Assembly (NCBI GenBank): GCA_964491915.1
Contig: CAZBHS010000007.1
Location: 1 to 64,000, forward strand
DNA length: 64,000 nucleotides
Source: JAHELQ01 sp964491915
Lineage (GTDB): Bacteria > Acidobacteriota > Aminicenantia > UBA2199
Direction of reading: 5' to 3'
A program made the translations under genes and the position numbers. Under the pieces are notes generated by a model that was not told the origin of the DNA, ran no database searches, and saw nothing but the letters and a program-made list of their open reading frames with translations. Below, piece by piece: positions 35,622 through 44,632 of this stretch (position 1 is the stretch's first letter; the number at the start of each line of letters is the position of its first letter).

Positions 35622-38600
35622 AACCTTCATCATCCAAGAACCCTACAGAGGATTACGCCCTTACCGTGAAGAGGACCAGGAATTTTTCTTCGGTCGCGAT
35701 GAAGAACGGGACATATTGATCGATAAGTTATTCGCCAACAAACTCACCCTCCTGTTTTCCGCCACCGGAGTGGGCAAAAGCTCCCTCCTCCAGGCCTCCG
35801 TTATGCCGGAACTCAAACGCCCCGACAGAGAATACCTCGACGTAGGCTACATCAACGAATGGATGGGAGACCCCTTCAACGGCATCAAAGAAGCCACCAC
35901 CCAGGCCCTCCAGGAGCAGGGCAAAATCAGCCTCGACTTCCCCACCAATGAAACCCCCAACTTAAAAAAATTCTTCCAATCCTGCTCCCCATTCGCCAGC
36001 AAACCCCTCATCATCATCCTCGACCAATTCGAAGAGTTCTTCCTCTACCACCGCTCCAAAGAAGAACGTGATCCCTTCATCCAACAACTCTCCGAAGCCA
36101 TCCTCGACCGCACCATCCCCATCGTCTTCCTCATCTCCATGCGCGAAGATTTCGCCCTGGAACTCAACGCCTTCAAACGCCACCTCCCCACCACCCTCTT
36201 CGAAAACTACTTCCGCCTCGAAAAACTCACCAAACAACATGCACAAGAAGCCATCCTTCACCCAATAAAAATAATAGCCTTTTCCTACGAAAACGGCCTC
36301 CCCCAAAAAATCATCAACGACCTGGCGGACCGCACCACCGAATCCCCCTTCGCCAAAACCTCCACTCACCAATCCAAAGAAACCTCCGATTACATCGAAC
36401 CCCCATACCTCCAAATCGTCTGCTCCCAACTATGGAACACCGACAAAAACGACCCCGACCAAACCATCCGCCTAAAAACCTACAAATCTAGCGGCCGCTC
36501 CAAGGGCATCGTCGATTCCTACTTCCAAAACATCATCACCCACTTCACCCTAAAAGAAAAACAAATCGCCTCCAAAGCCTTCGACCACCTGGTCACCCCC
36601 AAAGGCACCAAAATGGCCTACCCCGCCGAAGAACTAGCCGACCTCATCCGCAAAGACGAACACGAACTAAGAAGTGTTCTAGAAAAACTCTGCCAATGCC
36701 GAATCCTCCGCTCCTTCAAACGGGAAGAAAAAATCTGGTACCAACTCTACCACGACGTATTCGCCACCATCATCTCCACCTGGAACGAAACATTCAAAGC
36801 CAAAGAACGAACAAAAAAAACCATCAAATGGTCCGGCGCCTTCATCCTCACCTTCATACTGTCCTTCCTCCTCACCGACATCACCCTCAACCTGACCAGC
36901 CATTACTTCAAACTAAGCCCCCAACAAGGAATCTCAGACAGAGTAGAAATCTACCGGGGAAACCTCGCCATGCCCGACCTTTTCGGCCTAAAAAAATTCA
37001 AAGCAGAAACAGTAATAGAAAGAAAACAAATAGAACCCAGCCGCCTCTTCGACCAATACCCCATTATTCAATCTGCCAATACTTCCGAAGAGATTATTGA
37101 TCGTCTTACTTTTCTCGAAAAAATAAAAGAAATGTCTGAGTTCGGGAAAATAGGAAATGCGCTTTCTTTGGCAGAACAATCTTTATATCTAAATGCATTT
37201 AATAATAAGGAGTTCGTCATTGAATTGTTGACTGAGATGAAAGATGAAAGGATTTTTAAAACTTTATATGATTATTTGCAAAAAAATCGGGGAAAGAATG
37301 CCGCGCTTCATAAGACGATAATTAAGGCCCTTTCAAAAAATGGGAGGAATGGCGCGATTGAGATTTTAGGTTACCTGTCGAACGACCAGGGTTATAATCT
37401 TCGTCTAGAATCCGTTGAAGTTTTGGCGAATCTACGTTTGGAATCAGCGATACCCCAACTCGCCCTTTTACTGCATGATGAGGACGTAACAATTCGAGGT
37501 TTAGCCTTCCATGGGTTAGTTGAAATGAATTCTCCCAGTGTTGAGAAAATTCTTGCCTCTATCCTTCAAGATCCTCAAAATCCATTCCGGCTTTCTGCAG
37601 CTAAGGCTTTAGCAAGAATGAATTTCCAAAAATTCACTCCGTGGATAGAAATATTTGCAGAGGACCCTAGTGCTGGTACTCGCAAAATTCTAGCTGAGAT
37701 ATTATCATCAAATGAATCCTACACTTCATTTTCAGTCCTCAGGGCTCTTGTAAATGATCCTGACTGTGATGTCCGTTTGTCTGCAGTTTCGGCATTATCT
37801 AATGTTGCTTCTTCAGATACTATCCCTATTTTGATTGGAAAGTTAAAGGATTCTAGTCCAAATGTTCGAAAAGCGGCGGTGGTGGCTTTGTCTGACATTA
37901 AATCACCAGAATCAATTTTGCCTCTATTGGCCCTTGTTAATGATCCAGACAGCGATGTCCGCTTGTCTACAGTTTCAGCATTATCTAAATTTAATTTGCC
38001 GGAAACTATTCCTATTTTAATTGAAAAGTTAAAAGATTCAGATTCAGATGTCCGAGCAGCCGCAGTGGAAGTTTTATCGGAAACTGTATCACCGGAACTG
38101 TTTGCAGTTCTAAGGGAACTCATTAATGACCCAAAAAGCGTAGTCCATTTGTCTGCTGTTTCGTTTACATCTAAGTTAAAATTACAAGAGATTGTCCCTA
38201 TTTTAATTGAAAAGTTAAAAGATTTCCCTTCAGATGTTAGAGAAGATGCAGTAGATTTTTTTGCTGAAATCAGAGAACCTGAATCAGTTGTAGCTCTGGG
38301 AGCTCTTGCTAATGATCCCGCCGGTGATGTACGGTTGGCTGCAGTTCAGGCATTAAGTAATTTTAATTTTTCAGAAATCATCCCTATTTTAACTGAAAAG
38401 TTAAGAGATCCTAATCCTGAGGTTCGGAGAGCAGCAGTTATAGGGCTTACTATAATGGGCTTACCAGAATCAGCTTCGGCTCTTATGCCATTATTAAATG
38501 ATACGGACGAGGATGTTCAATTCCAGGCCGCTTTTGCATTGTTTAAATTGAATGCTCCAAAAGCTCTTCAAATATTGTTATCTATACTCAAAAAAGAGAA

Positions 38601-40731
38601 TCTTACTCTGTTTAACAGTAATCCATATAGGGATATTTTCGACAGAAATATCTCACTTGATAGTGTTCCCGCTCTTATTCCACTACTCAAGCATCCAAAT
38701 GAAACGATACGATTCGTTTCTATTTCAGCCTTAGCAAAGTTGGTGATACCAACATTTTCTCCCATCTCGACAACTCTACCTAATGATTCTGGTACTTATT
38801 ATCAGCAATCAGGTAATAAGTTATTAAATGGTTTTAATTCATTCGATATAGAATCCATTTTTACACCTCTTCTTAAGGATCAGAGTAAACGTGTTGGTTC
38901 GTATGCTGCTTATTTTTTAAGTCAAATAGGTTCTCAAGCAGCAATTCCAGTCATTCTACGGTTTCTTGAAGATCAGGATGTTTTTGTCAGATTTAAATCA
39001 ACTTTAGCGTTAAGCAATTATAGAGATTTTGGCTTCATCCCTTCTTTTATATCATTATTAAAAGATCAGGATCCCGATGTGAGAAGATATGCACTCTATG
39101 CATTAGGATGTTTGGAGGCTTCTTATACCGCTCCAGCTATGATACCTTTTCTTAGTGAGAATCAACCGTCCAGTGTTAAGCGATCAGCAGCATGGGCTTT
39201 GGGTAAAGTTCTATCGACGTATTCTATCCCGTCACTTTTGGCCCAATTAAAAAATTCGGATGAAGATTTGCACTCCATTGTCGCAGAATCTCTATTTAAT
39301 CTTGGAGCCACCAATCTTTCCTATAAAGTTATTTCTGCTTGCAAAAATGAATTTAAAATTATTTCTTTAAATACAGACGGGACCATATCATCCTTGCAAA
39401 CATTATATAATCAAGGGATCCCACGATCCGATTGGGATTTTCCTGTTATACCTGGTTCGCAAACCAAGAAGAATAATGAGTGTGACAAATTTACTCCCGA
39501 GATGTTCTTGGTATTATCAGATAGATCGTCAACAATCCCGATCTTGAAGTTAATGCTCCTCGAAAAAGATGAAAAAGCCAGAATTATAGCATCAACCTTA
39601 TTGTTAGACAGTGGAGATTTAGAAGCATTGAATGAGCTTCAACGAGTGGTAATAAAAAATGATCCCACTGAATGTTGTTTACTCGCATCCCTTTTAAAGT
39701 ATGGTTTATCCGAAAAAGGGGATCAGATTATAAGGGATTTTCTCAAAAATAAAAATGTGGCGATTAAGATAAAAACTATCTCGGCATTTGGTACCCAAAA
39801 AGGCTCCAAGAAAATTGAAGCGATTGAAATAATGAAAAAACTTTTGGTTGCAAAGGATGTAAAAATCCGAATTGCGGCTGAGAGAGCCTTGGTTAGGCTA
39901 GGTTCTCCTCTGGAAATTGAGCAGTTTAAAAGAATAATAATAAACAAAAAAAAGAGATTGGTAGAGCGTCTAGAATATCTCGAAGTACTGGTTCAATCAG
40001 TTTCTAATGGAAATGAAGAAATTCAAGATTTTGTTTTGGATTTGCTGGAAAATGAAGATGAGAATATCCAATTTAAAACGATGGTCGAGATTGCCAAAAT
40101 TCATGATCTAGATTCTATTTCAGAAGATTTCAAATCGAGAGTTATCAGAAAGTTGAAACCGAAAATCGATGCTCTGGATCGACTTAAGGGCAAATGGCGG
40201 GAATTGCGGGATAGGCCTCTGGAAGGACTTAGTGAAGCGGAAGAAAAGGAGCGGGAGGAAAAACTCGAAGAGTTGAGGCCGAAGGAATATCTGGAACACC
40301 AATTGGGATATACGATTACTCTTCTGGATCCATATGAGGCGGGAATCGAATTGTTGAGGCATCGATTGGCCAATGTGAGATTGGGGGCCGCGCTGGCGTT
40401 TGGCAATATCAAGGATGTGAAATTGCTTGAAAAAGTATACCGCCTTCATCAGGATGGAGGGACTCCCTGGTTTGTCCATGCCGCTTATCGCGCTCTTGAT
40501 CATATGCTCATCCGGTTTGAATATTCGGGAGAGAAAGAGGCGATTGGCGAGCTAAAGACGCTACGCGAAAAACTTGAAGGGGATGATATGCATCCGGGTT
40601 TTGAAGGGCGGCTTGATTGGACTATTCAAAGTATGGAAGAATATATGGAAGAGCAAGAGATTGTGATTGAGAATGCTTTAAGGAAACTGGAAGTGGAGAA
40701 TAAGAGAAAGGAGAGGTTGGCTCAGAGGTAA
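35611..40731 (+). CDS. nSTAND1 NTPase with a large HEAT-repeat C-terminus
   Basis: The 1706-residue protein starts with the nSTAND1 hallmark YRGLRPYREEDQEFFFGRDEE, then Walker A SATGVGKSSLL (Lys56) and a Walker B with LIIILDQFEEFF. A winged-helix-like part (LEKLCQCRILRS) is followed by one hydrophobic segment (AFILTFILSFLLTDITL, near residue 410). From about residue 570 to 1500 there are many HEAT-like repeats of about 31 residues, including four near-identical pairs (DVRLSAVSALS, IPILIEKLKD). The end is charged and helical. STAND NTPases act as switches: the repeats sense a ligand and the ATPase then releases an effector, here probably the CHAT-SIR2 protein encoded 5'. ATG 35611 is chosen because GGAGG lies 5 nt upstream; ATG 35599 is in frame. 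Base composition changes sharply inside the gene near 37060 and 40140. Confidence 0.85.
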   Translation: MPNETFIIQEPYRGLRPYREEDQEFFFGRDEERDILIDKLFANKLTLLFSATGVGKSSLLQASVMPELKRPDREYLDVGYINEWMGDPFNGIKEATTQALQEQGKISLDFPTNETPNLKKFFQSCSPFASKPLIIILDQFEEFFLYHRSKEERDPFIQQLSEAILDRTIPIVFLISMREDFALELNAFKRHLPTTLFENYFRLEKLTKQHAQEAILHPIKIIAFSYENGLPQKIINDLADRTTESPFAKTSTHQSKETSDYIEPPYLQIVCSQLWNTDKNDPDQTIRLKTYKSSGRSKGIVDSYFQNIITHFTLKEKQIASKAFDHLVTPKGTKMAYPAEELADLIRKDEHELRSVLEKLCQCRILRSFKREEKIWYQLYHDVFATIISTWNETFKAKERTKKTIKWSGAFILTFILSFLLTDITLNLTSHYFKLSPQQGISDRVEIYRGNLAMPDLFGLKKFKAETVIERKQIEPSRLFDQYPIIQSANTSEEIIDRLTFLEKIKEMSEFGKIGNALSLAEQSLYLNAFNNKEFVIELLTEMKDERIFKTLYDYLQKNRGKNAALHKTIIKALSKNGRNGAIEILGYLSNDQGYNLRLESVEVLANLRLESAIPQLALLLHDEDVTIRGLAFHGLVEMNSPSVEKILASILQDPQNPFRLSAAKALARMNFQKFTPWIEIFAEDPSAGTRKILAEILSSNESYTSFSVLRALVNDPDCDVRLSAVSALSNVASSDTIPILIGKLKDSSPNVRKAAVVALSDIKSPESILPLLALVNDPDSDVRLSTVSALSKFNLPETIPILIEKLKDSDSDVRAAAVEVLSETVSPELFAVLRELINDPKSVVHLSAVSFTSKLKLQEIVPILIEKLKDFPSDVREDAVDFFAEIREPESVVALGALANDPAGDVRLAAVQALSNFNFSEIIPILTEKLRDPNPEVRRAAVIGLTIMGLPESASALMPLLNDTDEDVQFQAAFALFKLNAPKALQILLSILKKENLTLFNSNPYRDIFDRNISLDSVPALIPLLKHPNETIRFVSISALAKLVIPTFSPISTTLPNDSGTYYQQSGNKLLNGFNSFDIESIFTPLLKDQSKRVGSYAAYFLSQIGSQAAIPVILRFLEDQDVFVRFKSTLALSNYRDFGFIPSFISLLKDQDPDVRRYALYALGCLEASYTAPAMIPFLSENQPSSVKRSAAWALGKVLSTYSIPSLLAQLKNSDEDLHSIVAESLFNLGATNLSYKVISACKNEFKIISLNTDGTISSLQTLYNQGIPRSDWDFPVIPGSQTKKNNECDKFTPEMFLVLSDRSSTIPILKLMLLEKDEKARIIASTLLLDSGDLEALNELQRVVIKNDPTECCLLASLLKYGLSEKGDQIIRDFLKNKNVAIKIKTISAFGTQKGSKKIEAIEIMKKLLVAKDVKIRIAAERALVRLGSPLEIEQFKRIIINKKKRLVERLEYLEVLVQSVSNGNEEIQDFVLDLLENEDENIQFKTMVEIAKIHDLDSISEDFKSRVIRKLKPKIDALDRLKGKWRELRDRPLEGLSEAEEKEREEKLEELRPKEYLEHQLGYTITLLDPYEAGIELLRHRLANVRLGAALAFGNIKDVKLLEKVYRLHQDGGTPWFVHAAYRALDHMLIRFEYSGEKEAIGELKTLREKLEGDDMHPGFEGRLDWTIQSMEEYMEEQEIVIENALRKLEVENKRKERLAQR
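37738..38480 (+). repeat. Four tandem 186-bp HEAT-coding repeats
   Basis: The block GCTCTTGTAAATGAT (37744) and its relatives recur at exact 186-bp steps (37930, 38116, 38302), each encoding a pair of 31-residue HEAT units. Copies are clearly similar at the DNA level, which implies recent duplication or gene conversion inside the sensor. Confidence 0.75.
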
Positions 40732-40790
40732 TTGGAGGGAGATTTTTTGTTTGATTTTGGTGAGGGGATTGGACTGCTTTTTGGGGAGGA

Positions 40791-42350
40791 TTAGTTTGTG
40801 AGTCTCTGTGTGATGTGGGGGAGGAGGTTTCGGGTTTTGGGGTCGATGCCGATGGCCAGGAGGGTGATGGGTTTGGGGGAGTTTGAGTAGGGTTGGTGGT
40901 AGTTTTTGGATTTGATTTGGTCCATGGCCTCTTGGGAGGAGCCTAGTTTAAATTCTATGATGTAGATGTCGGTGTCTGTCTGGACCACCGCGTCGATGCG
41001 GCCCTGGTTGGTGGCGATTTCCACGTCGATGTTGACGCCGATGAGGGAGAGGATGACGTAGATGATGGTGTGGTAGTAGGCTTCCCGTTCGCGGATGAAG
41101 ATGTGGTAGGGGATGGAGGCGAATATGCCTGTGATTGTTTTGAGGAAGGCGTCGATGTCGTTGGCGCGGAGGGTGTTGGTGAGGTCGAGGACCAGGCTGC
41201 CGATGGTGGCGGGTTCGTCGGGGGTGTAGGTGGATAGGAGATGCTTGAGGAGGGATTCTTTTACCTCTTGGTTGGGGTAGGAGAGGGTGTAGAGGGATTT
41301 GACGTTGAGGGATTCGACTTTTTTGATGGTGAGGTAGCCGGTTTGGAATAGGAGGGAGAGGACTTCGATGTGGTCGATGTCGAAACTTTCGAATAGGGAT
41401 TCGTCCACGATTTGGGTCTCGATGTCGGCGATGTTTTTGCGCTTGGATTTGATGAGGTCGATGAGGAAGGTGGGGGTGCCGGAGGCGAACCAGTAGTTGC
41501 CGAAGCGGAGTTTGTTGAAGAGGCTGAGGATGGAGAAGGGGTTGTAGAGGAAATGGGCGCCGTCCCAGGAGTAGCCGTTGTACCAGCGTTTGATGGTGGC
41601 GAGTAGTTCCGGTTGGGGCATGGCCAGTTTTTGTTGGAGTTGTTGGAGATGGGTGGGGAAATAAGTGAGAAGTTCTTGATGAGTGTAGCCCATGAGGGTG
41701 GAGAAGCGGTCGTCGATGGTGATGTCGTTGAGGTTGTTGAGGCCGGAGAAAATCGAGACGCGGGAGAATTTGGATACGCCGGTGATGAGGACGAAGCGGA
41801 TGTGGCGGTCCACGCTTTTGATGATGGAGTAGAAATTGCCCAGGATTTTGTGATTGGCGGCTGCGGTCTGTTTGTCGTTGATGTGGTCGATGATGGGCTT
41901 GTCGTATTCGTCGATCAGGATGACTGCCTGGCGGCCTGTGATGGCGGCGAGGGATTCGATCAATTGGCCGAACATGCTTTTGTAGCCGGAGTCGGGTAAT
42001 TGGATGTTGTACTGGAGGGCGATTTTTTGGAGTTTGTTTTTTAGGGACTGCTGGAGGGTGCCGGGGGTGTCGTATTCCAGGCCGGTGAAATCGATGTGAA
42101 CCACTGGATAGGGTTGCCAGTCGATCTTGTCTTCGATCCAGAGGCCCTCGAACAACGCTCGATTGCCGGAGAAGAGTTCTTGCAAGGTGGAAATCAGGAG
42201 GGATTTTCCGAAACGGCGGGGGCGGGCCAAAAAATAGTACTGGCCGCTGTAGGTGATGAGGTTGTAAATCTGCTCGGTTTTATCGATGTAGAGATAGTCG
42301 CCCTCGATCATTTTGCTGAAGGTCTGGATACCGAGCGGTAGCTTTTTCAT
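40791..42350 (-). CDS. AAA-ATPase-like protein with PD-(D/E)XK nuclease domain
   Basis: The 519-residue protein begins LPLGIQTFSKMIEGDYLYIDKTEQIYNL, the hallmark of the AAA-ATPase-like/DUF1703 family. An NTPase core with Walker A-like RPRRFGKSLLIST and Walker B-like VILIDEYDKPI follows. The C-terminal PD-(D/E)XK domain shows RIDAVVQTDTDIYIIEFKL (Asp and E-x-K catalytic residues). Such genes are multicopy in Bacteroidetes, Aminicenantes and related genomes. Their role is unsettled; nuclease or mobile-element functions have been suggested. It is convergent with the STAND gene (59 bp apart) and strongly C-biased on its coding strand, so it may have arrived with the accessory block. Confidence 0.85.
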   Translation of the reverse strand: MKKLPLGIQTFSKMIEGDYLYIDKTEQIYNLITYSGQYYFLARPRRFGKSLLISTLQELFSGNRALFEGLWIEDKIDWQPYPVVHIDFTGLEYDTPGTLQQSLKNKLQKIALQYNIQLPDSGYKSMFGQLIESLAAITGRQAVILIDEYDKPIIDHINDKQTAAANHKILGNFYSIIKSVDRHIRFVLITGVSKFSRVSIFSGLNNLNDITIDDRFSTLMGYTHQELLTYFPTHLQQLQQKLAMPQPELLATIKRWYNGYSWDGAHFLYNPFSILSLFNKLRFGNYWFASGTPTFLIDLIKSKRKNIADIETQIVDESLFESFDIDHIEVLSLLFQTGYLTIKKVESLNVKSLYTLSYPNQEVKESLLKHLLSTYTPDEPATIGSLVLDLTNTLRANDIDAFLKTITGIFASIPYHIFIREREAYYHTIIYVILSLIGVNIDVEIATNQGRIDAVVQTDTDIYIIEFKLGSSQEAMDQIKSKNYHQPYSNSPKPITLLAIGIDPKTRNLLPHITQRLTN

Positions 42351-42428
42351 TCGTCTATTTTAACAGATTTTGCTTTTTATGAAAAGGAGGCGCGGCTCGA
42401 ATTGTCCATCTTGCAGTGGGGGAAGAAT

Positions 42429-42457
42429 GCCTGCGGGAGGGTTTAGGTCTCGCAGGC
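42429..42457. terminator. Hairpin terminator after the radical SAM gene
   Basis: GCCTGCGGGA (42429-42438) pairs with TCTCGCAGGC (42448-42457) over 10 bp with one wobble. It lies 27 bp beyond the stop of the minus-strand radical SAM gene. T-rich flanks are present on both sides but short. Confidence 0.6.
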
Positions 42458-42484
42458 GTTTATTGTTTAATCAATAGCGTTACC

Positions 42485-44002
42485 CTATGCGTTGGTTGGG
42501 GCGCTTGACTCCAGTCTGGAGAAGAGTTGGCGGTTCTTTAGGGAGAAGAGCAAACTCTGGAGCGCCTGGATTCCAAGGGCTTTCTTGATGCTGTTCATGA
42601 AAATATAGGATTTCCACCATGGCTTGTGGGGGGCGATTAGTCTCATCAATGTGGTCTGGATCTTGAGAAAGATCATGGGCATGCGCTGGACTTCATCGAA
42701 AAAGAGGAAGTTGGGATGCTTTAACGCCGCCCGTTTGTTCAGGATCCGCAATGTCGAGAGACTGATCTTCTCCGGGTAGTAGGCGGCGGGATGCAAGAAG
42801 TTGTCGTGCGTGCAGTTTGGATTTTTTTTCAGCACCTGCTTTGCAATCGGAGAGTTTTTATAAAGACGGATCCCATTGCCGACAATGACAAGATCCCATT
42901 TTGAAGCGGCGATTTGCAATGTCTCGTAGGTTTCCTTCAGGGTTTCCTGGGTCTCTCCAGGGGCTCCGGTGAGAATGTACCACATGACCGGGATACCCGC
43001 TTCCCTCATGTATTTGCCGGCGCGGATAACGTCGTCCTTCTTGAAGTTCTTGTTCAGCGCTTCCAGCACTGAGTTGCAGCCGGAATCGACTCCGACGTGC
43101 GCCTCTTTGAAGTTCGCTTTTTTCATTAATTGAGCCAGTTCTTCATCGATGGCGCCGGGATTCAGGCCCATTGTCTGGAGCTCGAGGTCGAGGTTCTTGT
43201 CGATGATGGCCCGTAGTACGGATTTGGCGTGGTTCAGCGGGATATTGAATGTGCTGTCCGTGAATTCTATATGATTGATTCCCGTCTCTTTTACCATTGT
43301 CTCGATTTCGTCCGCGATTCGTTTGGGATCCCTGAATCTCACATGCGGTCCTTCGATCATGTTATAAGTGCAGTAGGCGCATTTCAGGGCGCAGCCCCGT
43401 TTGGTTTGTATTTGTAGCGGCGAGTTGTACTTTCTATAGTTTTCCAGATTCAGATACTTCGCGTGGTTCGCGAATGGGAGTGAATTGAGCGTGTTGATGC
43501 GGGCCGGTGGGTTGTCTTCCATCAGACTTCCATCTTTTCGCCAGATCAAACCCGATAGCCCGTTGAGCGGTAGATTCTTTTCCATATGAGTCAAATACTC
43601 GGTGAAGGCGATCTCGCCGTCTCCTTTGATGGCGTAGTCCAGGTCCAGGTATTCCAACATCTCGACGCCGCTGATACCAACTGCCGGTCCGCCGATGACC
43701 ACAGGTCCGGAAAAGGCCTTTTTGATTGGTTTGACGATTTTCTCTTTGACTTCATCCAGTAGAAAAAGTGTGTTATATGTCGCGCCGGTGTCGATGTTTC
43801 GTATGCTGAGACCTACGATGTCCGGTTGAAATTGCGCTATTCCTTTTCTGATGTCGGAGGAACAATGGTTTGAAAAGCATAGGTCGAGGACATTGACCTC
43901 GTGACCTGCTTTTTCCACTGCTGCGGCGATGCAGCACACTCCGAACGGCATTGCCGGGACCGGCAACTTGTACTGATTAGAGTTAATTAGTAATACTTTC
44001 AT
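42485..44002 (-). CDS. B12-binding radical SAM protein
   Basis: The 505-residue protein has a cobalamin-binding Rossmann domain at residues 1-150 (MKVLLINSNQYKLPVPAMPF, VLDLCFSN, VIGGPAVGISGVEMLEY), without the DxHxxG signature in obvious form. A radical SAM core with CALKCAYC (residues about 205-212, ligands of the 4Fe-4S cluster) and the GVDSGCNSVLEALNK strand follows. The end is a positively charged membrane-adjacent region. Homologues perform methylations or anaerobic ring chemistry on lipids and natural products; the substrate is unknown. The start has a perfect AAGGAGGG site. It is transcribed away from the flavoprotein gene across a 630-bp region with three operator-like dyads. Confidence 0.85.
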   Translation of the reverse strand: MKVLLINSNQYKLPVPAMPFGVCCIAAAVEKAGHEVNVLDLCFSNHCSSDIRKGIAQFQPDIVGLSIRNIDTGATYNTLFLLDEVKEKIVKPIKKAFSGPVVIGGPAVGISGVEMLEYLDLDYAIKGDGEIAFTEYLTHMEKNLPLNGLSGLIWRKDGSLMEDNPPARINTLNSLPFANHAKYLNLENYRKYNSPLQIQTKRGCALKCAYCTYNMIEGPHVRFRDPKRIADEIETMVKETGINHIEFTDSTFNIPLNHAKSVLRAIIDKNLDLELQTMGLNPGAIDEELAQLMKKANFKEAHVGVDSGCNSVLEALNKNFKKDDVIRAGKYMREAGIPVMWYILTGAPGETQETLKETYETLQIAASKWDLVIVGNGIRLYKNSPIAKQVLKKNPNCTHDNFLHPAAYYPEKISLSTLRILNKRAALKHPNFLFFDEVQRMPMIFLKIQTTLMRLIAPHKPWWKSYIFMNSIKKALGIQALQSLLFSLKNRQLFSRLESSAPTNA

Positions 44003-44166
44003 TTTTCCCTCCTTAATGAATCAATATTTCCTTAATATTCGGCTTATCATTGCCTGAAACTAAATTAGCAATTTGGCTGCCAATGTAGGCGATCTTTTGT
44101 AGAATTTGATAGTATAGCGATTCTTTCCGGTTTTTGTCTTGCAAAAGGATTTTTTGTGAAAAGCGA

Positions 44167-44185
44167 GTGTAAGAAATTGTTACAC
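44167..44185. promoter_or_regulatory. Operator-like dyad 1 (TGTAA-N7-TTACA)
   Basis: GTGTAA-GAAATTG-TTACAC, perfect 6-bp arms. First of three equally built sites in the divergent region. Confidence 0.7.
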
Positions 44186-44249
44186 ACAATAAAAAGCGCG
44201 GGAACTCAAAAGCATTGATATGAAATGGTCTTGTTGCATATTGTGAGAG

Positions 44250-44268
44250 GTGTAAACTTTTTTTACAA
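44250..44268. promoter_or_regulatory. Operator-like dyad 2 (TGTAA-N7-TTACA)
   Basis: GTGTAA-ACTTTTT-TTACAA: 5-bp perfect core arms, same 7-nt spacing. Its centre is 83 bp from dyad 1. Confidence 0.7.
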
Positions 44269-44324
44269 CTTATTGAAGTCCTATTGGAATTTTGTCTGAT
44301 GGCTTGCGTGTCGGTGGTTTTAGA

Positions 44325-44345
44325 GATGTAACGTATCTTTACATC
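44325..44345. promoter_or_regulatory. Operator-like dyad 3 (TGTAA-N7-TTACA)
   Basis: GATGTAA-CGTATCT-TTACATC, perfect 7-bp arms. Its centre is 76 bp from dyad 2. Confidence 0.7.
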
Positions 44346-44632
44346 ATGGTTTATAGATCGGTTTAGGATCCGGGGGTTTTGTTTGCTTTTGGGAAAGCGG
44401 AGTGAAATAAAAAGGGACATTTCAAGATAGAGTTATGTGCAGTGTCAATAGACGCTTTCATTCCGGGGCAGGGTAAAATTATCGATATAGGGCGCGCTGC
44501 GACGCGTTTTTTATTGTGGCAGTCTTTTTGCTAATAGAGAAGTGGGGTTTGGCAAAGTTGAGGTGATCGCTGAAGGAGAACCCAACTTTGATTGGGTAAG
44601 TTAGGATAAGATAAATAACAATGGAGGGAGAA

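Larger units (their letters stand above)
44003..44632. other. 630-bp divergent regulatory region
   Basis: This gap separates the radical SAM gene (minus) from the flavoprotein gene (plus). It holds three TGTAA-N7-TTACA dyads (listed separately), a weak hairpin with a run of six T (CGCG arms, 44493-44512), and a 6-bp inverted repeat (ACCCAA/TTGGGT, 44580-44597) shortly before the flavoprotein ribosome site. No convincing gene lies here: a 135-codon minus-strand frame (44013-44420) crosses all three dyads and has no family resemblance. Confidence 0.6.

Noticed and set aside
37738..38480. CRISPR-like array suspected from regular spacing
   Set aside because: The repeats are 186 bp long, without spacers, and in frame: they encode HEAT repeats.
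44013..44420. A 135-codon minus-strand frame in the divergent region
   Set aside because: It crosses all three dyads, shows no family pattern and codon choice is atypical; the dyads explain the region better.
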